A stretch of 64,000 bases of DNA from DATFFO01 sp963772815. GTDB lineage: Bacteria; Actinomycetota; Acidimicrobiia; Spongiisociales; ZC4RG35. The notes beneath the pieces are model-generated. The model was not told the DNA's origin. It ran no database searches and was given only the letters and a program-made list of their open reading frames with translations. The position numbers and the translations under genes were made by a program. The stretch spans positions 62,001 through 126,000 of the forward strand of contig CAVYYV010000003.1 in assembly GCA_963772815.1 (NCBI GenBank), written 5' to 3'. Positions 55,466-64,000 of the stretch are shown in pieces (within the stretch, counting starts at the first letter, position 1; each line of letters opens with the position of its first letter).

Positions 55466-55936
55466 ATGATTGGTGTCATGTGGCGCCGCTTGCTCAAGGC
55501 CGTCATCGCCGTCAACCTCCTCGTCGCCCTGACGGGGCTGGCTGCGCGCCTTCTGCTCCGGAGCCGAGGCGGGCCCGACTCCGATGAGGTGGATCTGGTC
55601 ACCGTGTTCGAGGGCCTGCACCTGCGCAGTCATTCGTCGGCGTTCATGGGTGGGAGCACCCTGGCCCTGTTCGGGGGGATCGTGCTCGACCTGAGGCGAG
55701 CCCAACTGGGACCGACCGGGGCCAACCTGACCGTCCTGACCCTGATGGGGCTCACCGGGATCGTTGTGCCACCCGACTGGCGAGTCGAGACCGACGCCCG
55801 GACATGGATCGGGGGCCTGGACGTGTCCAACGAGCGACCGCCGGATCCCGCCGCCCCGACACTGCGTATCCGGGCTCGCACCGTGTTCGGTGGTCTCCAG
55901 ATCGAATCCCGTCCCCGCCTCGAAGCGGTCTCCTGA
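55466..55936 (+). CDS. LiaF-like membrane protein with DUF2154-type domain
   Basis: The 156-residue product has an N-terminal helix (LLKAVIAVNLLVALTGLAARLLL). It continues with FMGGSTLALFGGIVLDLRRAQL and, at the end, TRTVFGGLQIE-like sequence: the short repeated G-G-x-x-L/V-D beta pattern of the LiaF C-terminal (cell-wall-active antibiotics response) domain. LiaF proteins restrain envelope-stress two-component systems, fitting the LuxR regulator and kinase genes next to it. The start ATG is at 55466, divergent from pgi. Confidence 0.78.
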   Translation: MIGVMWRRLLKAVIAVNLLVALTGLAARLLLRSRGGPDSDEVDLVTVFEGLHLRSHSSAFMGGSTLALFGGIVLDLRRAQLGPTGANLTVLTLMGLTGIVVPPDWRVETDARTWIGGLDVSNERPPDPAAPTLRIRARTVFGGLQIESRPRLEAVS

Positions 55937-56047
55937 GCCGGCTCTCCCCCTTTACCTGCCGCCTTCGGCAGCAGGGGACAACAACAAGGTCAGTCCGCCG
56001 AATCGAAGGTGGAAGGAGCGGGGTCCGATACCCGGCGTTGGCACGAT

Positions 56048-56689
56048 TCAGACGATGCGGCGGTCGGACGCCCAGCGGGTGAGCTCGTAGCGGCTCGACA
56101 ACTGCAGCTTACGCAGGACCGACGAGACGTGTGTCTCCACCGTCTTGATCGAGATGGAGAGTCGACGTGCAACCTGCTTGTAGGGATAACCCCGGGCGAT
56201 CAGTCGAAGCACCTCTTTCTCCCGGGGCGTGAGCTGGTCGAGCTCCGGGTCGGCCTGTTCGGGCAGACGATGAGCGAAGGCGTCGAGCACGAACCCGGCC
56301 AGCCGGGGAGAGAAGACCGCATCCCCCGCATTTACCCGCTCGATGGCGTCGGCCAGTTCTTCGGAGGCGATCGACTTGGTCACGTACCCGCGAGCTCCGG
56401 CCCGGATCATGGCGATCACGTCCTCGGCGGCGTCGGAGACCGACAGGGCGAGGAAGGTGACGTCGGGGTGCGTCTCGGACACGTTGGTGACAACGGCCAG
56501 CCCTCCCCCACCGGGCATGTGCACATCGACCAGGACCACCTCCGGATCCGACTCGCGAATGGCCGAGATGGCGTCATCTACATCGGAGGCGGTTCCCACG
56601 ATCTCGAACCGATCTGACATCTCGGCCAGTTCGGCCTTCACCCCCGACAGGAAGAGGGCGTGGTCGTCGACGACGAAGAGGCGGATCAC
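56048..56689 (-). CDS. NarL/LuxR-family response regulator
   Basis: The 213-residue product has a receiver domain with the acidic pair VVDDH (near residues 6-10), the phosphoacceptor Asp55 in VVLVDVHMPGGGG and a conserved Lys in YVTKSI. A LuxR helix-turn-helix (LTPREKEVLRLIARGYPYKQVARRL, then IKTVETHVSSVLRKLQL) follows. The start is a GTG at 56689, which overlaps the kinase stop by four bases. The kinase upstream is its partner. Confidence 0.92.
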   Translation of the reverse strand: MIRLFVVDDHALFLSGVKAELAEMSDRFEIVGTASDVDDAISAIRESDPEVVLVDVHMPGGGGLAVVTNVSETHPDVTFLALSVSDAAEDVIAMIRAGARGYVTKSIASEELADAIERVNAGDAVFSPRLAGFVLDAFAHRLPEQADPELDQLTPREKEVLRLIARGYPYKQVARRLSISIKTVETHVSSVLRKLQLSSRYELTRWASDRRIV

Positions 56690-57887
56690 AGAGCCACCTC
56701 GCCAACCTCGTCCACGATGCTGGAGACGGGCGCCCACATGTGGACCTCGGTTCCCTCGCCAGGGGTCGAATCGACCGTGGCCCCTCCGCCGGCCCGGGCC
56801 AGCCGGGCCTTGATGGAGTCACGCAGCCCTCGTCTGTCGTCGGCCACCGAAGTCTGATCAAAGCCGGCCCCCAAATCGGCCACCCACACGTCAGCCCGCC
56901 CGTCGGCCACCTCGGCATAGACCGAGATCTCATCGGCGCCGGAGTGCTTGGCGCCATTCACCATGGCCTCGGTCGCCGCCGACAGGAGGGCCCGTCCGGT
57001 GTCGTCCACTGTGGTATCTCCAACGGTGATGACGTCTATTGGAATCGTAAAGTCCCCCTCGATTCGAGCCGCCGCTTGCTGCAACGCCGTGGAAAGCCGG
57101 TCTTCACCGTGGACCGTCCCGCCGTCGTAGAGCCAGGACCGAAGCTCCCGTTCCTGCTGGCGGGCCAGAGTCACGACCCGTTTGGGATCGCCGGTCCTCT
57201 GCATGAGTGCCAGGGTCTGGAGAACCGAATCGTGCAGGTGTGCGGCCATTTCCGCTCGTTCCTCCTGGCGTATCCGTTCCCGTCGCTCCGTGCCCAACTG
57301 ACGGGCCAATGACACCAGCCAGGGTCCGAACACGAGCACCACACCCAGGATGGTGATTATCACGGCCGTGGCGACGGCACCCAGCGTGCGGATCCGAGAC
57401 ACGGATGCCAGCAGGATCCCCAGGCCGACCAGCAAGAGCACGACGCCCCCCACCACCCGCAGCTTGGAGGGTCGCGCCCTTTGGGGATCGAAAATCCGGC
57501 CCACCCAATCCGTGTCACCCAGGACTGCGACTCCAACGGCCAGGGTCGTGATCATCACCATGAGGGCATCGCCCGGCCACCATCCGATCCCGCGGAAGAC
57601 CAGGACTCCCCCACCGAAGATGAGACCCAAGCCGGCTTGGCGAGACGGAGGCAGATCTACGCGAAGGCCGATCCTCCACTCGGTCAAAGCTGGCGATCCA
57701 GAGGGCGACGTAGAAGATGACACCCAGGCCCCACAGAGCCGACAGGACAACGAAGGCAGCGCGCACGTAACCCGCCGACACTCCCAGCCGCGTCGCCCAC
57801 GCCGCCTGCCACGCCGGCCAGGACACGATCGCGGGATCGGCGGGCGAGTTGTTCGAAGCTGAATCTTCGCTCGGCGGTGGTTGGCAT
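56686..57887 (-). pseudogene. PspC-fused NarL-type sensor histidine kinase, two frameshifts near the N-terminus
   Basis: From ATG 57887 the first frame gives RRSRDRVLAGVAGGVGDA. The PspC domain continues in a second frame (LGVSAGYVRAAFVVLSALWG, VALWIASFDRVE), and a third frame from about 57660 carries the remaining helices and kinase to 56686. The kinase part has the HisKA_3 histidine in EMAAHLHDSVLQTLAL and the ATPase segments ATEAMVNGAKHSGA and GRGLRDSI-like. One extra G in GCGGCTGGG near 57787 and one more indel around 57645-57690 would restore the gene. PspC-kinase fusions are common actinobacterial envelope-stress sensors. Confidence 0.8.
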
Positions 57888-57999
57888 CAGCTAGATGTTG
57901 GCACCGCGACTCTCCGGCAACAATGGGGGAAGACCCTGAACCCATCTCGGGGTTGGAGTCTGCGATCAGGGGTCATACCCGATAGACGAGGAGTCGACC

Positions 58000-59631
58000 G
58001 TGCCCGACGATGCGGACATGGACACCAATACCACATCCGCCGAGTCCAACGAGGCTCGGGCGCAAGCCAACCAGCCACCGCCGCGGCCACCCCTGGTGCG
58101 CCCCGTCCAACGACGGGTCATCGCCGGAGTCGCTGCGGGTCTGGCTCAGACGATGGGCATATCGACCGGACTGGTGAGGCTGGCATTCGTGATCGCCACC
58201 TTGTTCGGAGGCGCGGGCATCGCCCTCTATCTGGCCGGCTGGCTGCTCATCCGCAGCGAAGACCGCTCCCAATCGCCAGTCCAGCGCCTGCTCGACAACC
58301 GCGGCTCCGTTCCGGCATGGATCGGCATCGGACTGCTCGTGTTGGCCGGAGTGATCGTGCTCGATAGATTCACCGTCCTCTCCGGGTCGATGCTGTGGGC
58401 CACCGTGCTCGTCGTGGTCGGGGTTCTCCTCTATCGCGGTGACCTCAGCCTGACCCGACCCGACGCCCCGCCTCGACCTCCCGCGCCGACCGGCTCCCAA
58501 AGCACGGAGATGGCCGCGGCGCCCGCCGAGACGGACTCCAGTCCCGCCGGCGAGTCCGCCGCCCAGAGTGGCGCCGGTGGCGGGGCCGGGACCAGCACGA
58601 CACCGCCCACCCCGGCCGCTCCGCCACCCCCGGCCCCTCAGGCGCCACCTCCCCCGCCCCGGCCTCCTTCGATTCTGGGCCGACTGACAATGGGTCTGGG
58701 CCTCCTCGCCCTGGGTGTCCTGGCCGTGGTCGACAACGTCACCAACCTGGTCGATCCTCAGCCCCGCCATTACCTGGCCTTGGCAACGGTCATCATGGGC
58801 GCCGGCCTCCTGACCGGCGCGTTCGTGGGGCGAGCTCGCTGGATGATCCTGCTCGGCGTGTTCCTGCTCCCCCCTCTGGTGGTCTCACCGGCCGCCGAGA
58901 TCAACTGGAACCGTGACCTGGACCGGACCATTCACCCCGCATCGCTCCAGGCGTTGGAGCCGTCCTATCAGGCTCCGGCCGGCCGCTACGTCTTCGATCT
59001 GACCGACGTGGACTGGAACGGCCAGTCGGCCAACCTGACCGTCGACATGGCTGCGGGCGAGATCATCGTCGTCGTGCCCGACGGGGTGGGTCTGAGCGGC
59101 ACGGCGAGCGTGAACGTCGGCGAAGTGCAGACTCCCAATGGAACGCGCAACGGCATCGGAGACGTCACCCAGGCCCTCGACCTGCCGGGTGACGACGGAA
59201 GCTTGAACCTGAACCTAAACCTCGGGTTCGGATCGATCCAGATCGAGACCAGCGCTCCCGGGTCCACGCAGCTCGGCAACAGCAGTGGATTCGGAGACTT
59301 CAGCGTGACACCGGTCGACGCCTCCCAGCTAGCCGACGTTTCCAAGCCGGCCGGCAACATAACCATCGACCTGCGCAGCCTGAACCTGGATTCCGACGCC
59401 ACATATCCGGTCTCCGTCGGAGCGGGCGACATCGACGTGACGGTCCCCGAGGACCTGCGAGTGGTGATCAACGCTCACACCGGCGCAGGAACCATTTCGA
59501 TGTTCGGTCACACATCCAGTGGGCTCGGCACCGACGGCAGCTACACATCTCCCACCGCCACCGGACCGACACTCGATCTGGAGCTGCAGACCGGCGCCGG
59601 AGACATCACCGTCAAGGAAGGAACCAGCTGA
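58000..59631 (+). CDS. PspC-domain protein with adhesin-like beta-repeat C-terminus
   Basis: The 543-residue product has an N-terminal PspC domain (RRVIAGVAAGLAQTMGISTGLVRLAFVIATLFGGAGIALYL). About three further helices, a Pro/Ala-rich linker (~residues 150-225) and two more helices follow. The C-terminal ~230 residues (GNITIDLRSLNL, VSVGAGDIDVTVPEDLRVVINAHTGAGTISMFG) form the short-repeat beta structure also seen in LiaF/DUF4097-type domains. It is divergent from the kinase gene and probably part of the same stress system. The start is GTG 58000, and ATG 58018 is possible. Its stop overlaps the next gene. Confidence 0.85.
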   Translation: MPDDADMDTNTTSAESNEARAQANQPPPRPPLVRPVQRRVIAGVAAGLAQTMGISTGLVRLAFVIATLFGGAGIALYLAGWLLIRSEDRSQSPVQRLLDNRGSVPAWIGIGLLVLAGVIVLDRFTVLSGSMLWATVLVVVGVLLYRGDLSLTRPDAPPRPPAPTGSQSTEMAAAPAETDSSPAGESAAQSGAGGGAGTSTTPPTPAAPPPPAPQAPPPPPRPPSILGRLTMGLGLLALGVLAVVDNVTNLVDPQPRHYLALATVIMGAGLLTGAFVGRARWMILLGVFLLPPLVVSPAAEINWNRDLDRTIHPASLQALEPSYQAPAGRYVFDLTDVDWNGQSANLTVDMAAGEIIVVVPDGVGLSGTASVNVGEVQTPNGTRNGIGDVTQALDLPGDDGSLNLNLNLGFGSIQIETSAPGSTQLGNSSGFGDFSVTPVDASQLADVSKPAGNITIDLRSLNLDSDATYPVSVGAGDIDVTVPEDLRVVINAHTGAGTISMFGHTSSGLGTDGSYTSPTATGPTLDLELQTGAGDITVKEGTS

Positions 59632-59858
59632 TGGAACGCCATCGCTTCGACACTCTCTCGTTCGCATTCGGGTTGATCTACCTACTGATCGGGCTCATCT
59701 TCCTGATCCCGGCTACGCCCTTCGATCTGGCACCAGTGGTGGCCGCGTCGTTGCGCTGGGTGTGGCCGCTGGCGATCATCGGCATCGGTGCTGCGATCAT
59801 CATTCCGCTGGTGAGGGCAAACGCACCCAGCGAGCCCGAAGAGACCGAGCAAGGCTGA
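59631..59858 (+). CDS. Small two-helix membrane protein (LiaI/LiaF-TM-like)
   Basis: The 75-residue product has two hydrophobic helices (FAFGLIYLLIGLIFLIPA and WVWPLAIIGIGAAIIIPLV) and an acidic tail (SEPEETEQG). The WPL..IGIG pattern resembles the LiaF transmembrane region. Its ATG shares a base with the PspC gene's stop, so it is translationally coupled and presumably part of the same envelope system. Confidence 0.78.
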   Translation: MERHRFDTLSFAFGLIYLLIGLIFLIPATPFDLAPVVAASLRWVWPLAIIGIGAAIIIPLVRANAPSEPEETEQG

Positions 59859-59881
59859 GCGTGCCCCATTTCGGTGTGTTG

Positions 59882-59907
59882 CGTTCCCGGCTCGTGAGCC
59901 GGGAACG
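59882..59907. terminator. Strong hairpin between the PspC operon and pncB
   Basis: CGTTCCCGGCTC and GAGCCGGGAACG form a 12-base perfect inverted repeat around GT, between two convergent operons. No clear T-run follows on either side, but the position suggests bidirectional termination. Confidence 0.65.
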
Positions 59908-59933
59908 TGGCGCGTCCGGGGACGGTGTCGGTC

Positions 59934-61463
59934 TCAGCCGCGGCGCATCCCGGCGATGAGCTCCTGTTTCAAATCGCTGGACCCACTGCTCAGAGACACG
60001 TGATAAACGTGTGGATTGACGATACGTCGGACACCGGCGTCCAGCCGATCCAGGTCCCGGTCACGACGCTTTCGAGCATCCTCGATCACAGCCCTCTCGT
60101 CGACGGAGGCCTGGATCTCCCGCTCCTCCAACAGGTCCTCCATGCCCGACACCTGGTCTGGTTCCAGGGTCCGCCTCACGCCGGGCTCGACCGGATGGTA
60201 CAGCTCCAGGGGAGGTGCGAGGTTCTCACCCTTCTGGGCCAGAACGTCGGCCGTGGCCGCTCCCCTCTCGTCGTAAACCCGGACCACGTGCTTTCGTCCC
60301 GGGTTGATGACTTTGGCCGGCGTGTCTGAGAGCTTGATGGCCGGCACCCACTCCCCGTCACGCTGGATGGCCACCAGCTTGTATACGCCATCGAGGCTGG
60401 GATCACCATCACTCGTGACCATCTTGGTGCCGACTCCGTACACCAGGCGGCCGATGACCGAGTCGGCGTCGATGCCGTAGCGGGGAGCCTCGACCGCGAT
60501 CTGGTTGAGGATCTGCCATATGGTCAGCTCATCGAGACCCGACGACACAACGATGCTGCACTCCTCGAATCCGGCCTTGTCCAACATCTGAGCGGACACC
60601 ACGGCCAGGTGGGCCAGGTCGCCGGAGTCGAGTCGAATGCCGACGGGCTCGTGGCCTTTCGCCCTCAACTCCTCGAAGACGGTTATTGCGTTGGGCACCC
60701 CCGAATGAACCGTGTCGATGGTGTCCACCAGGAGCAGGCAGTCGTCGGGGTAGACGTCGGCATAGGCCCGGAAGGCGCCCAGCTCGCCCGCCCCCAGCGC
60801 CATGAACACTTGCACCATGGAGTGGGCGTGAGTGCCCTTGGGAGGGATCCCCACCTCGTGCGAGACCCCGACTGCCGAAGAGAAGTCAGCACCGCCTATC
60901 AGTGAGGCGCGCGTGGCAGCGGTGGCACCTCGCTCCGGCGCCCGCCGCATCCCGAACTCGAGCACCGTGCCATCGCGGGCGGCCTCGGACACTCTGGAAG
61001 CCTTGGTGGCAATGAGAGTCTGGAAGTTGAGATGATTGAGAAGGGAGGTCTCGACTATCTGAGCCAGCGCAAGTGGGCCCTCCACCACCGTGATGGGCAC
61101 ACCGGCATGGACCACCCGGCCTTCCGGGATCGCCTCGAAGTGGAGGGACGAAAAGTCCCCCACATCCGAGAGCCATCCCAGGAAGTCGTCACCAAACACC
61201 CGGTGCCCGTCGTCGGTGGTATGGGATCTGAGCCGGTCAAGGGAGGCCTCGTCGAACCGAGCACCGGCCGCCCATTCGCTGAACCACGCCCAGCCGGCAT
61301 TGATGCAGTAGCCGGCCTGATGGCGACCGTAGTCGGGGTAGCTACGGAAGAAGTGCTCGAACCTCGCCGTTCTCTCTGCCAGGCCCTGGCGGTAGTAGAG
61401 CTGGGCCATGCTCAGCTGGTACTGGTCGGTGTACAAAACACCCTCGGCAACGGATCGGTCCAT
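59934..61463 (-). CDS. pncB: Nicotinate phosphoribosyltransferase
   Basis: PncB converts nicotinate and PRPP to nicotinate mononucleotide in NAD salvage. The 509-residue product has LYTDQYQLSMAQLYYRQGL at the start, then EFGMRRAPERGATAATRASLIGG, GTHAHSMVQVF (phosphorylated-His region), GIRLDSGDLAHL and the C-terminal VYKLV, TPAKVINPGRKHVVR. The ATG at 61463 (MDRSVAEGVLYTDQYQ) was preferred over one 30 bases upstream. The divergent neighbour encodes a nicotinamidase, the preceding step. Confidence 0.94.
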   Translation of the reverse strand: MDRSVAEGVLYTDQYQLSMAQLYYRQGLAERTARFEHFFRSYPDYGRHQAGYCINAGWAWFSEWAAGARFDEASLDRLRSHTTDDGHRVFGDDFLGWLSDVGDFSSLHFEAIPEGRVVHAGVPITVVEGPLALAQIVETSLLNHLNFQTLIATKASRVSEAARDGTVLEFGMRRAPERGATAATRASLIGGADFSSAVGVSHEVGIPPKGTHAHSMVQVFMALGAGELGAFRAYADVYPDDCLLLVDTIDTVHSGVPNAITVFEELRAKGHEPVGIRLDSGDLAHLAVVSAQMLDKAGFEECSIVVSSGLDELTIWQILNQIAVEAPRYGIDADSVIGRLVYGVGTKMVTSDGDPSLDGVYKLVAIQRDGEWVPAIKLSDTPAKVINPGRKHVVRVYDERGAATADVLAQKGENLAPPLELYHPVEPGVRRTLEPDQVSGMEDLLEEREIQASVDERAVIEDARKRRDRDLDRLDAGVRRIVNPHVYHVSLSSGSSDLKQELIAGMRRG

Positions 61464-61538
61464 GAGACTCAGGGTACGACGAAGGGGAAGCATGTCGCCG
61501 CCACTCCCTCAGCGCGCACCCAGCCCTAGCCTCAGAGT

Positions 61539-62120
61539 ATGACCTTCCACACCAGCACCGCCCTCGTAGTGGTCGATTGCCAGAACGACTTCGCCGATCC
61601 GGATGGATCCCTGTATGTCGTGGGGGCAGCCGACGTGATCTCCCATACCAACCGGCTGATCATCCAGGCGGTGGCGGCAGGCTCTCCCGTCTACTACACC
61701 CAGGATTGGCATCCGGAGTCGACTCCCCACTTCCAGAAGGACGGCGGAGTTTGGCCCGTCCATTGCGTTGCCGAGACCTGGGGCGCCCAGTTGCATCCTC
61801 GACTGATCGATGCCGGGCCCAAGATCCGCAAGGGCACCAAAGGCGAGGACGGCTACTCCGGCTTCACCGTCCGGGACCCCGTCAGCGGCGAGGAGACGCC
61901 CACCAGGCTCACCTCGATGCTCGAATCCGCAGGTGTGAAGCGGGTGGTGGTGGCCGGGCTCGCTTTCGACCATTGCGTCAAGGCCACAGCCCTGGATTCG
62001 ACCGGGCTGGGCTATCAAACCGAGGTGCCATTGCGCGCCACCGCCGCGGTCGAGATGACGCCCGGTGATTCGGACCACGCCCAAGACGAGCTCAGCGAGG
62101 CGGGCGTGGAGCTGACCTGA
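61539..62120 (+). CDS. pncA: Nicotinamidase (isochorismatase-like)
   Basis: The 193-residue product is a cysteine hydrolase with the Asp-Lys-Cys triad: VVDCQNDFADP (Asp near 13), GTKGEDGYSGF (Lys near 98-100) and LAFDHCVKATALD (Cys near 146). The metal-site sequence DWHPESTPHF follows the first strand. Together with the divergent pncB it makes a nicotinamide-to-NaMN salvage pair sharing a 75-base promoter region. Its 3' end overlaps the convergent TauE/SafE gene by 29 bases. Confidence 0.93.
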   Translation: MTFHTSTALVVVDCQNDFADPDGSLYVVGAADVISHTNRLIIQAVAAGSPVYYTQDWHPESTPHFQKDGGVWPVHCVAETWGAQLHPRLIDAGPKIRKGTKGEDGYSGFTVRDPVSGEETPTRLTSMLESAGVKRVVVAGLAFDHCVKATALDSTGLGYQTEVPLRATAAVEMTPGDSDHAQDELSEAGVELT

Positions 62121-62886
62121 GCGACAGGGCCATGCGGATGGCCACCAACAGAGCGAAGCCACCGAAGATCCTCGTCAGCAGGGCCCCGTCGAGGGCGAGA
62201 GCCAGCGAAGAGCCCAGGAGCGCACTGATGACACCGGCTCCGCCGACGGTGAAAGCCTGACGAAGGTCGACCCGACCTGCTTGCCAGTTGACCCGGGTGG
62301 CCGCCAAAGCAGTGAACACGATCGCCATGAGCGAGGTGCCGCTGGCCGTGTGTTGCTCGATCCCGAGAAAGAAGACCAGGGAGGGAACGATGATGACGCC
62401 ACCCCCGATCCCTGCCAGCGCCCCGGCGAATCCCGCCAGCAGGCCGACCGCCACTGCCACGACACCAGCCACGAAGGCCTCCATCCCGGTGCCCAGGGCG
62501 ATATCTCCCCCGGTCAACATGCGGATCGCGGCCACGGTCAGGACCACCACGAAGACTCCCCTCAGCAGACGAGGCGACATCCGGCCCATCAGTCGCGAAC
62601 CGAACGTTGAGCCTGTGATGGCACCGATGCCCACCAGCGCACCCACCGCCCAATCCACTTCCCCGGCAACCCCGAGTCGAATGGCTCCGGTCAGGGCGAT
62701 CACGAGAATCGCGGCCAATGAGGTGGCATGCGCCCGATGCTGGTCCAGCCCCACGACTCCCACGAGGAGGGGAACGAGGATGATGCCCCCTCCCACTCCC
62801 AGAAGACCCGACAGCATGCCTGCCGCCAGGCCTATGGACGCGTAGACCCAGATCGAGGCCGTCCCGGGGGCCGTGCGGGATTCCAT
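62092..62886 (-). CDS. TauE/SafE (DUF81) family sulfite/organosulfonate exporter
   Basis: The 264-residue product has about eight helices arranged as two similar halves, each opening with the family's glycine motif (GMLSGLLGVGGGIILVPLLV and LAGFAGALAGIGGGVIIVPSLV). HATSLAAIL and TASGTSLMAIVF segments follow. The family exports sulfite, sulfoacetate or related anions. The substrate cannot be fixed from sequence. The ATG at 62886 (MESRTAPG) was chosen because the upstream frame is not membrane-like. Confidence 0.92.
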   Translation of the reverse strand: MESRTAPGTASIWVYASIGLAAGMLSGLLGVGGGIILVPLLVGVVGLDQHRAHATSLAAILVIALTGAIRLGVAGEVDWAVGALVGIGAITGSTFGSRLMGRMSPRLLRGVFVVVLTVAAIRMLTGGDIALGTGMEAFVAGVVAVAVGLLAGFAGALAGIGGGVIIVPSLVFFLGIEQHTASGTSLMAIVFTALAATRVNWQAGRVDLRQAFTVGGAGVISALLGSSLALALDGALLTRIFGGFALLVAIRMALSLRSAPRPPR

Positions 62887-62963
62887 GGCCCGGTACGCTA
62901 GCCCGCACCGAGGTGGCGCCCGGGGTGGGCCGAATCCCCCTTCCCCGCTAGCGTCAACGGGCA

Positions 62964-63881
62964 ATGGGAGGGAGGACGACCGACATCGCCATCCGCGCCG
63001 AAGCCCTGACCAAGGTTTACGGCCGCACGCGAGGCCTCGACGGCCTCGACATGGAGGTGCGAGCTGGAGAGGTGTTCGGGTTCCTGGGTCCCAACGGCGC
63101 CGGGAAGACCACGACCATCCGTCTCCTTCTCGATCTGATCCGGCCCACGAGCGGGTCGGCCAGCGTGCTCGGCCTCCAGCCGCGTTCAGATGGGGTCGAG
63201 TTGCGCAGACGGATCGGCTACCTCTCGGGCGACTTCGTCGTCGATACACGCCAGACGCCGGCCGAGCTGCTCACCTATTTGGGACACCTGAGGGGCGGGG
63301 TCCCGGCCGGATCCATCGACGACCTGGCAACCCGCCTCGACCTCGACATGAAACGGCCGATCCGAACCCTGTCACGCGGGAACCGCCAGAAAGTGGGGGT
63401 TATCCAGGCATTCATGCACCGCCCGGAGCTGCTGATCCTGGACGAGCCAACCGTCGGCCTGGACCCGTTTCTCCAGAAGGAATTCACGGCCATGGTTCGC
63501 CAGGCAAGTGCCGAAGGGCGCACCGTGTTCATGTCCTCGCACATCATGAGTGAGGTGCAGCGAGCCGCCGACCGGGTAGGGATCGTTCGCCAGGGCCGTC
63601 TGACGGCAGTTGAGGGCGTCGAACAACTCAGGCATCGAGCCCGACGCCGAATCGAGATCGTGTTCGACCAACCACCGACGGCCCCAGAATTCTCGGCGGT
63701 GGAAGGAGTCTCCGAGGTCGCCGTCGAGGGCACGACGCTCCGATGTCGCCTCGACGGCCGCGCCGACGCCTTGGTCAAGGCTGCCGCCCGCCACGGGGTG
63801 GTCACCTTCAGTGCCGAGGAGCCGGACCTGGAGGAACTGTTCTTCGACTACTTCACCGAGACGGACCGAGATGCGGGCTGA
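62964..63881 (+). CDS. ABC transporter ATP-binding protein
   Basis: The 305-residue product has Walker A GPNGAGKTTT, signature LSRGNRQKV, Walker B LLILDEPTVGLDPF and the switch histidine in MSSHIMSEVQ. A C-terminal ~80-residue domain ends in DLEELFFDYF. That ending is typical of CcmA/DRA-type ATPases that work with ABC-2 permeases. Such pairs export drugs, lipids or unknown compounds. The next gene overlaps its end and encodes the permease. Confidence 0.92.
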   Translation: MGGRTTDIAIRAEALTKVYGRTRGLDGLDMEVRAGEVFGFLGPNGAGKTTTIRLLLDLIRPTSGSASVLGLQPRSDGVELRRRIGYLSGDFVVDTRQTPAELLTYLGHLRGGVPAGSIDDLATRLDLDMKRPIRTLSRGNRQKVGVIQAFMHRPELLILDEPTVGLDPFLQKEFTAMVRQASAEGRTVFMSSHIMSEVQRAADRVGIVRQGRLTAVEGVEQLRHRARRRIEIVFDQPPTAPEFSAVEGVSEVAVEGTTLRCRLDGRADALVKAAARHGVVTFSAEEPDLEELFFDYFTETDRDAG

Positions 63882-64000
63882 CAGCCTCATGAAGTGGCTA
63901 CGGGACGACCGACGTTGGTTCCTCACCTGGGGCGTGTCCATCGCGGCAGTCGGTGGGATGTATGCCGCCTTCTGGCCCACGATCGACAACCCCGCTATCC
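63872..64000 (+). CDS. ABC-2 type permease, partial at the window end
   Basis: The ATG at 63872 starts inside the ATPase gene (10-base overlap). The 43 residues visible (RADSLMKWLRDDRRWFLTWG, then VSIAAVGGMYAAFWPTI) show a cytoplasmic start and a first transmembrane helix, as in ABC-2 permeases that partner this type of ATPase. The rest lies outside the window. Confidence 0.8.

Overview
The window is high-GC, densely packed DNA that looks like an actinobacterial chromosome. The signs are a WhiB-family regulator, two F420-type luciferase-like oxidoreductases, a QcrCAB cytochrome bc complex with a diheme cytochrome c, a UPF0182 protein, a DUF222/HNH protein, and the histidine phosphatase/DUF3090/SCO1664-family gene set. 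An uncultured Acidimicrobiia-like lineage is a reasonable guess from gene content, but I cannot prove it. UGA is the ordinary stop codon of many genes here, so the genetic code is standard.

Layout. 1-3.5 kb (mainly minus strand): a PAF-acetylhydrolase-like fragment, a TlpA-like redox lipoprotein read through an in-frame UGA, trpD and an aquaporin. 3.5-8.3 kb: a SAM-I riboswitch controlling metH, then RNase P RNA and its terminator. 8.5-13.6 kb: two secreted lipoproteins followed by qcrC-qcrA-qcrB. 14-20 kb: an LLM oxidoreductase, a GGCT, an sdpR/sdpI-type pair, a frameshifted cyclase and an IS1182-like insertion sequence. 20-31.5 kb: Usp, TerC, otsA, SRAP, the phosphatase/DUF3090 pair, a TetR regulator, a carotenoid oxygenase, two thiolases and the SCO1664-family protein. 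31.5-42 kb: lipoproteins, a second LLM enzyme, a zinc-ribbon/Nif3 pair, UPF0182 and a Wzm/Wzt-type ABC exporter. 42-48 kb: an HNH protein, an AhpD-like protein also interrupted by an in-frame UGA, and an adenylate cyclase. 48.5-50.6 kb: a small island in tRNA-Val(UAC) carrying one PD-(D/E)XK-like protein. 50.8-55.4 kb: a sigma factor, a WhiB7-like gene with an attenuation leader, then zwf and pgi. 55.4-59.9 kb: an envelope-stress cluster of LiaF-like, LuxR-type regulator, PspC-fused kinase and PspC proteins. 59.9-64 kb: NAD salvage (pncB/pncA), a TauE/SafE exporter and the start of an ABC exporter.

The most interesting reading is that two thiol-redox genes (654-1178 minus and 43761-44312 plus) each carry one in-frame UGA exactly where the family has the reactive cysteine of CxxC. 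In each case a hairpin with a GU-containing loop follows at the distance expected of a bacterial SECIS. In the second gene the loop bases and their register match my recollection of the E. coli fdhF element. These are candidate selenoproteins. The second notable element is a complete attenuator in front of the WhiB7-like gene: promoter, 39-codon upstream ORF, a mutually exclusive antiterminator segment, terminator, then the gene.

Eight genes are each broken by one or two single-base frameshifts, mostly of the +1 type. Several are normally intact metabolic genes, so assembly indels are at least as likely as real decay. They are annotated as one gene each, with the shift marked.
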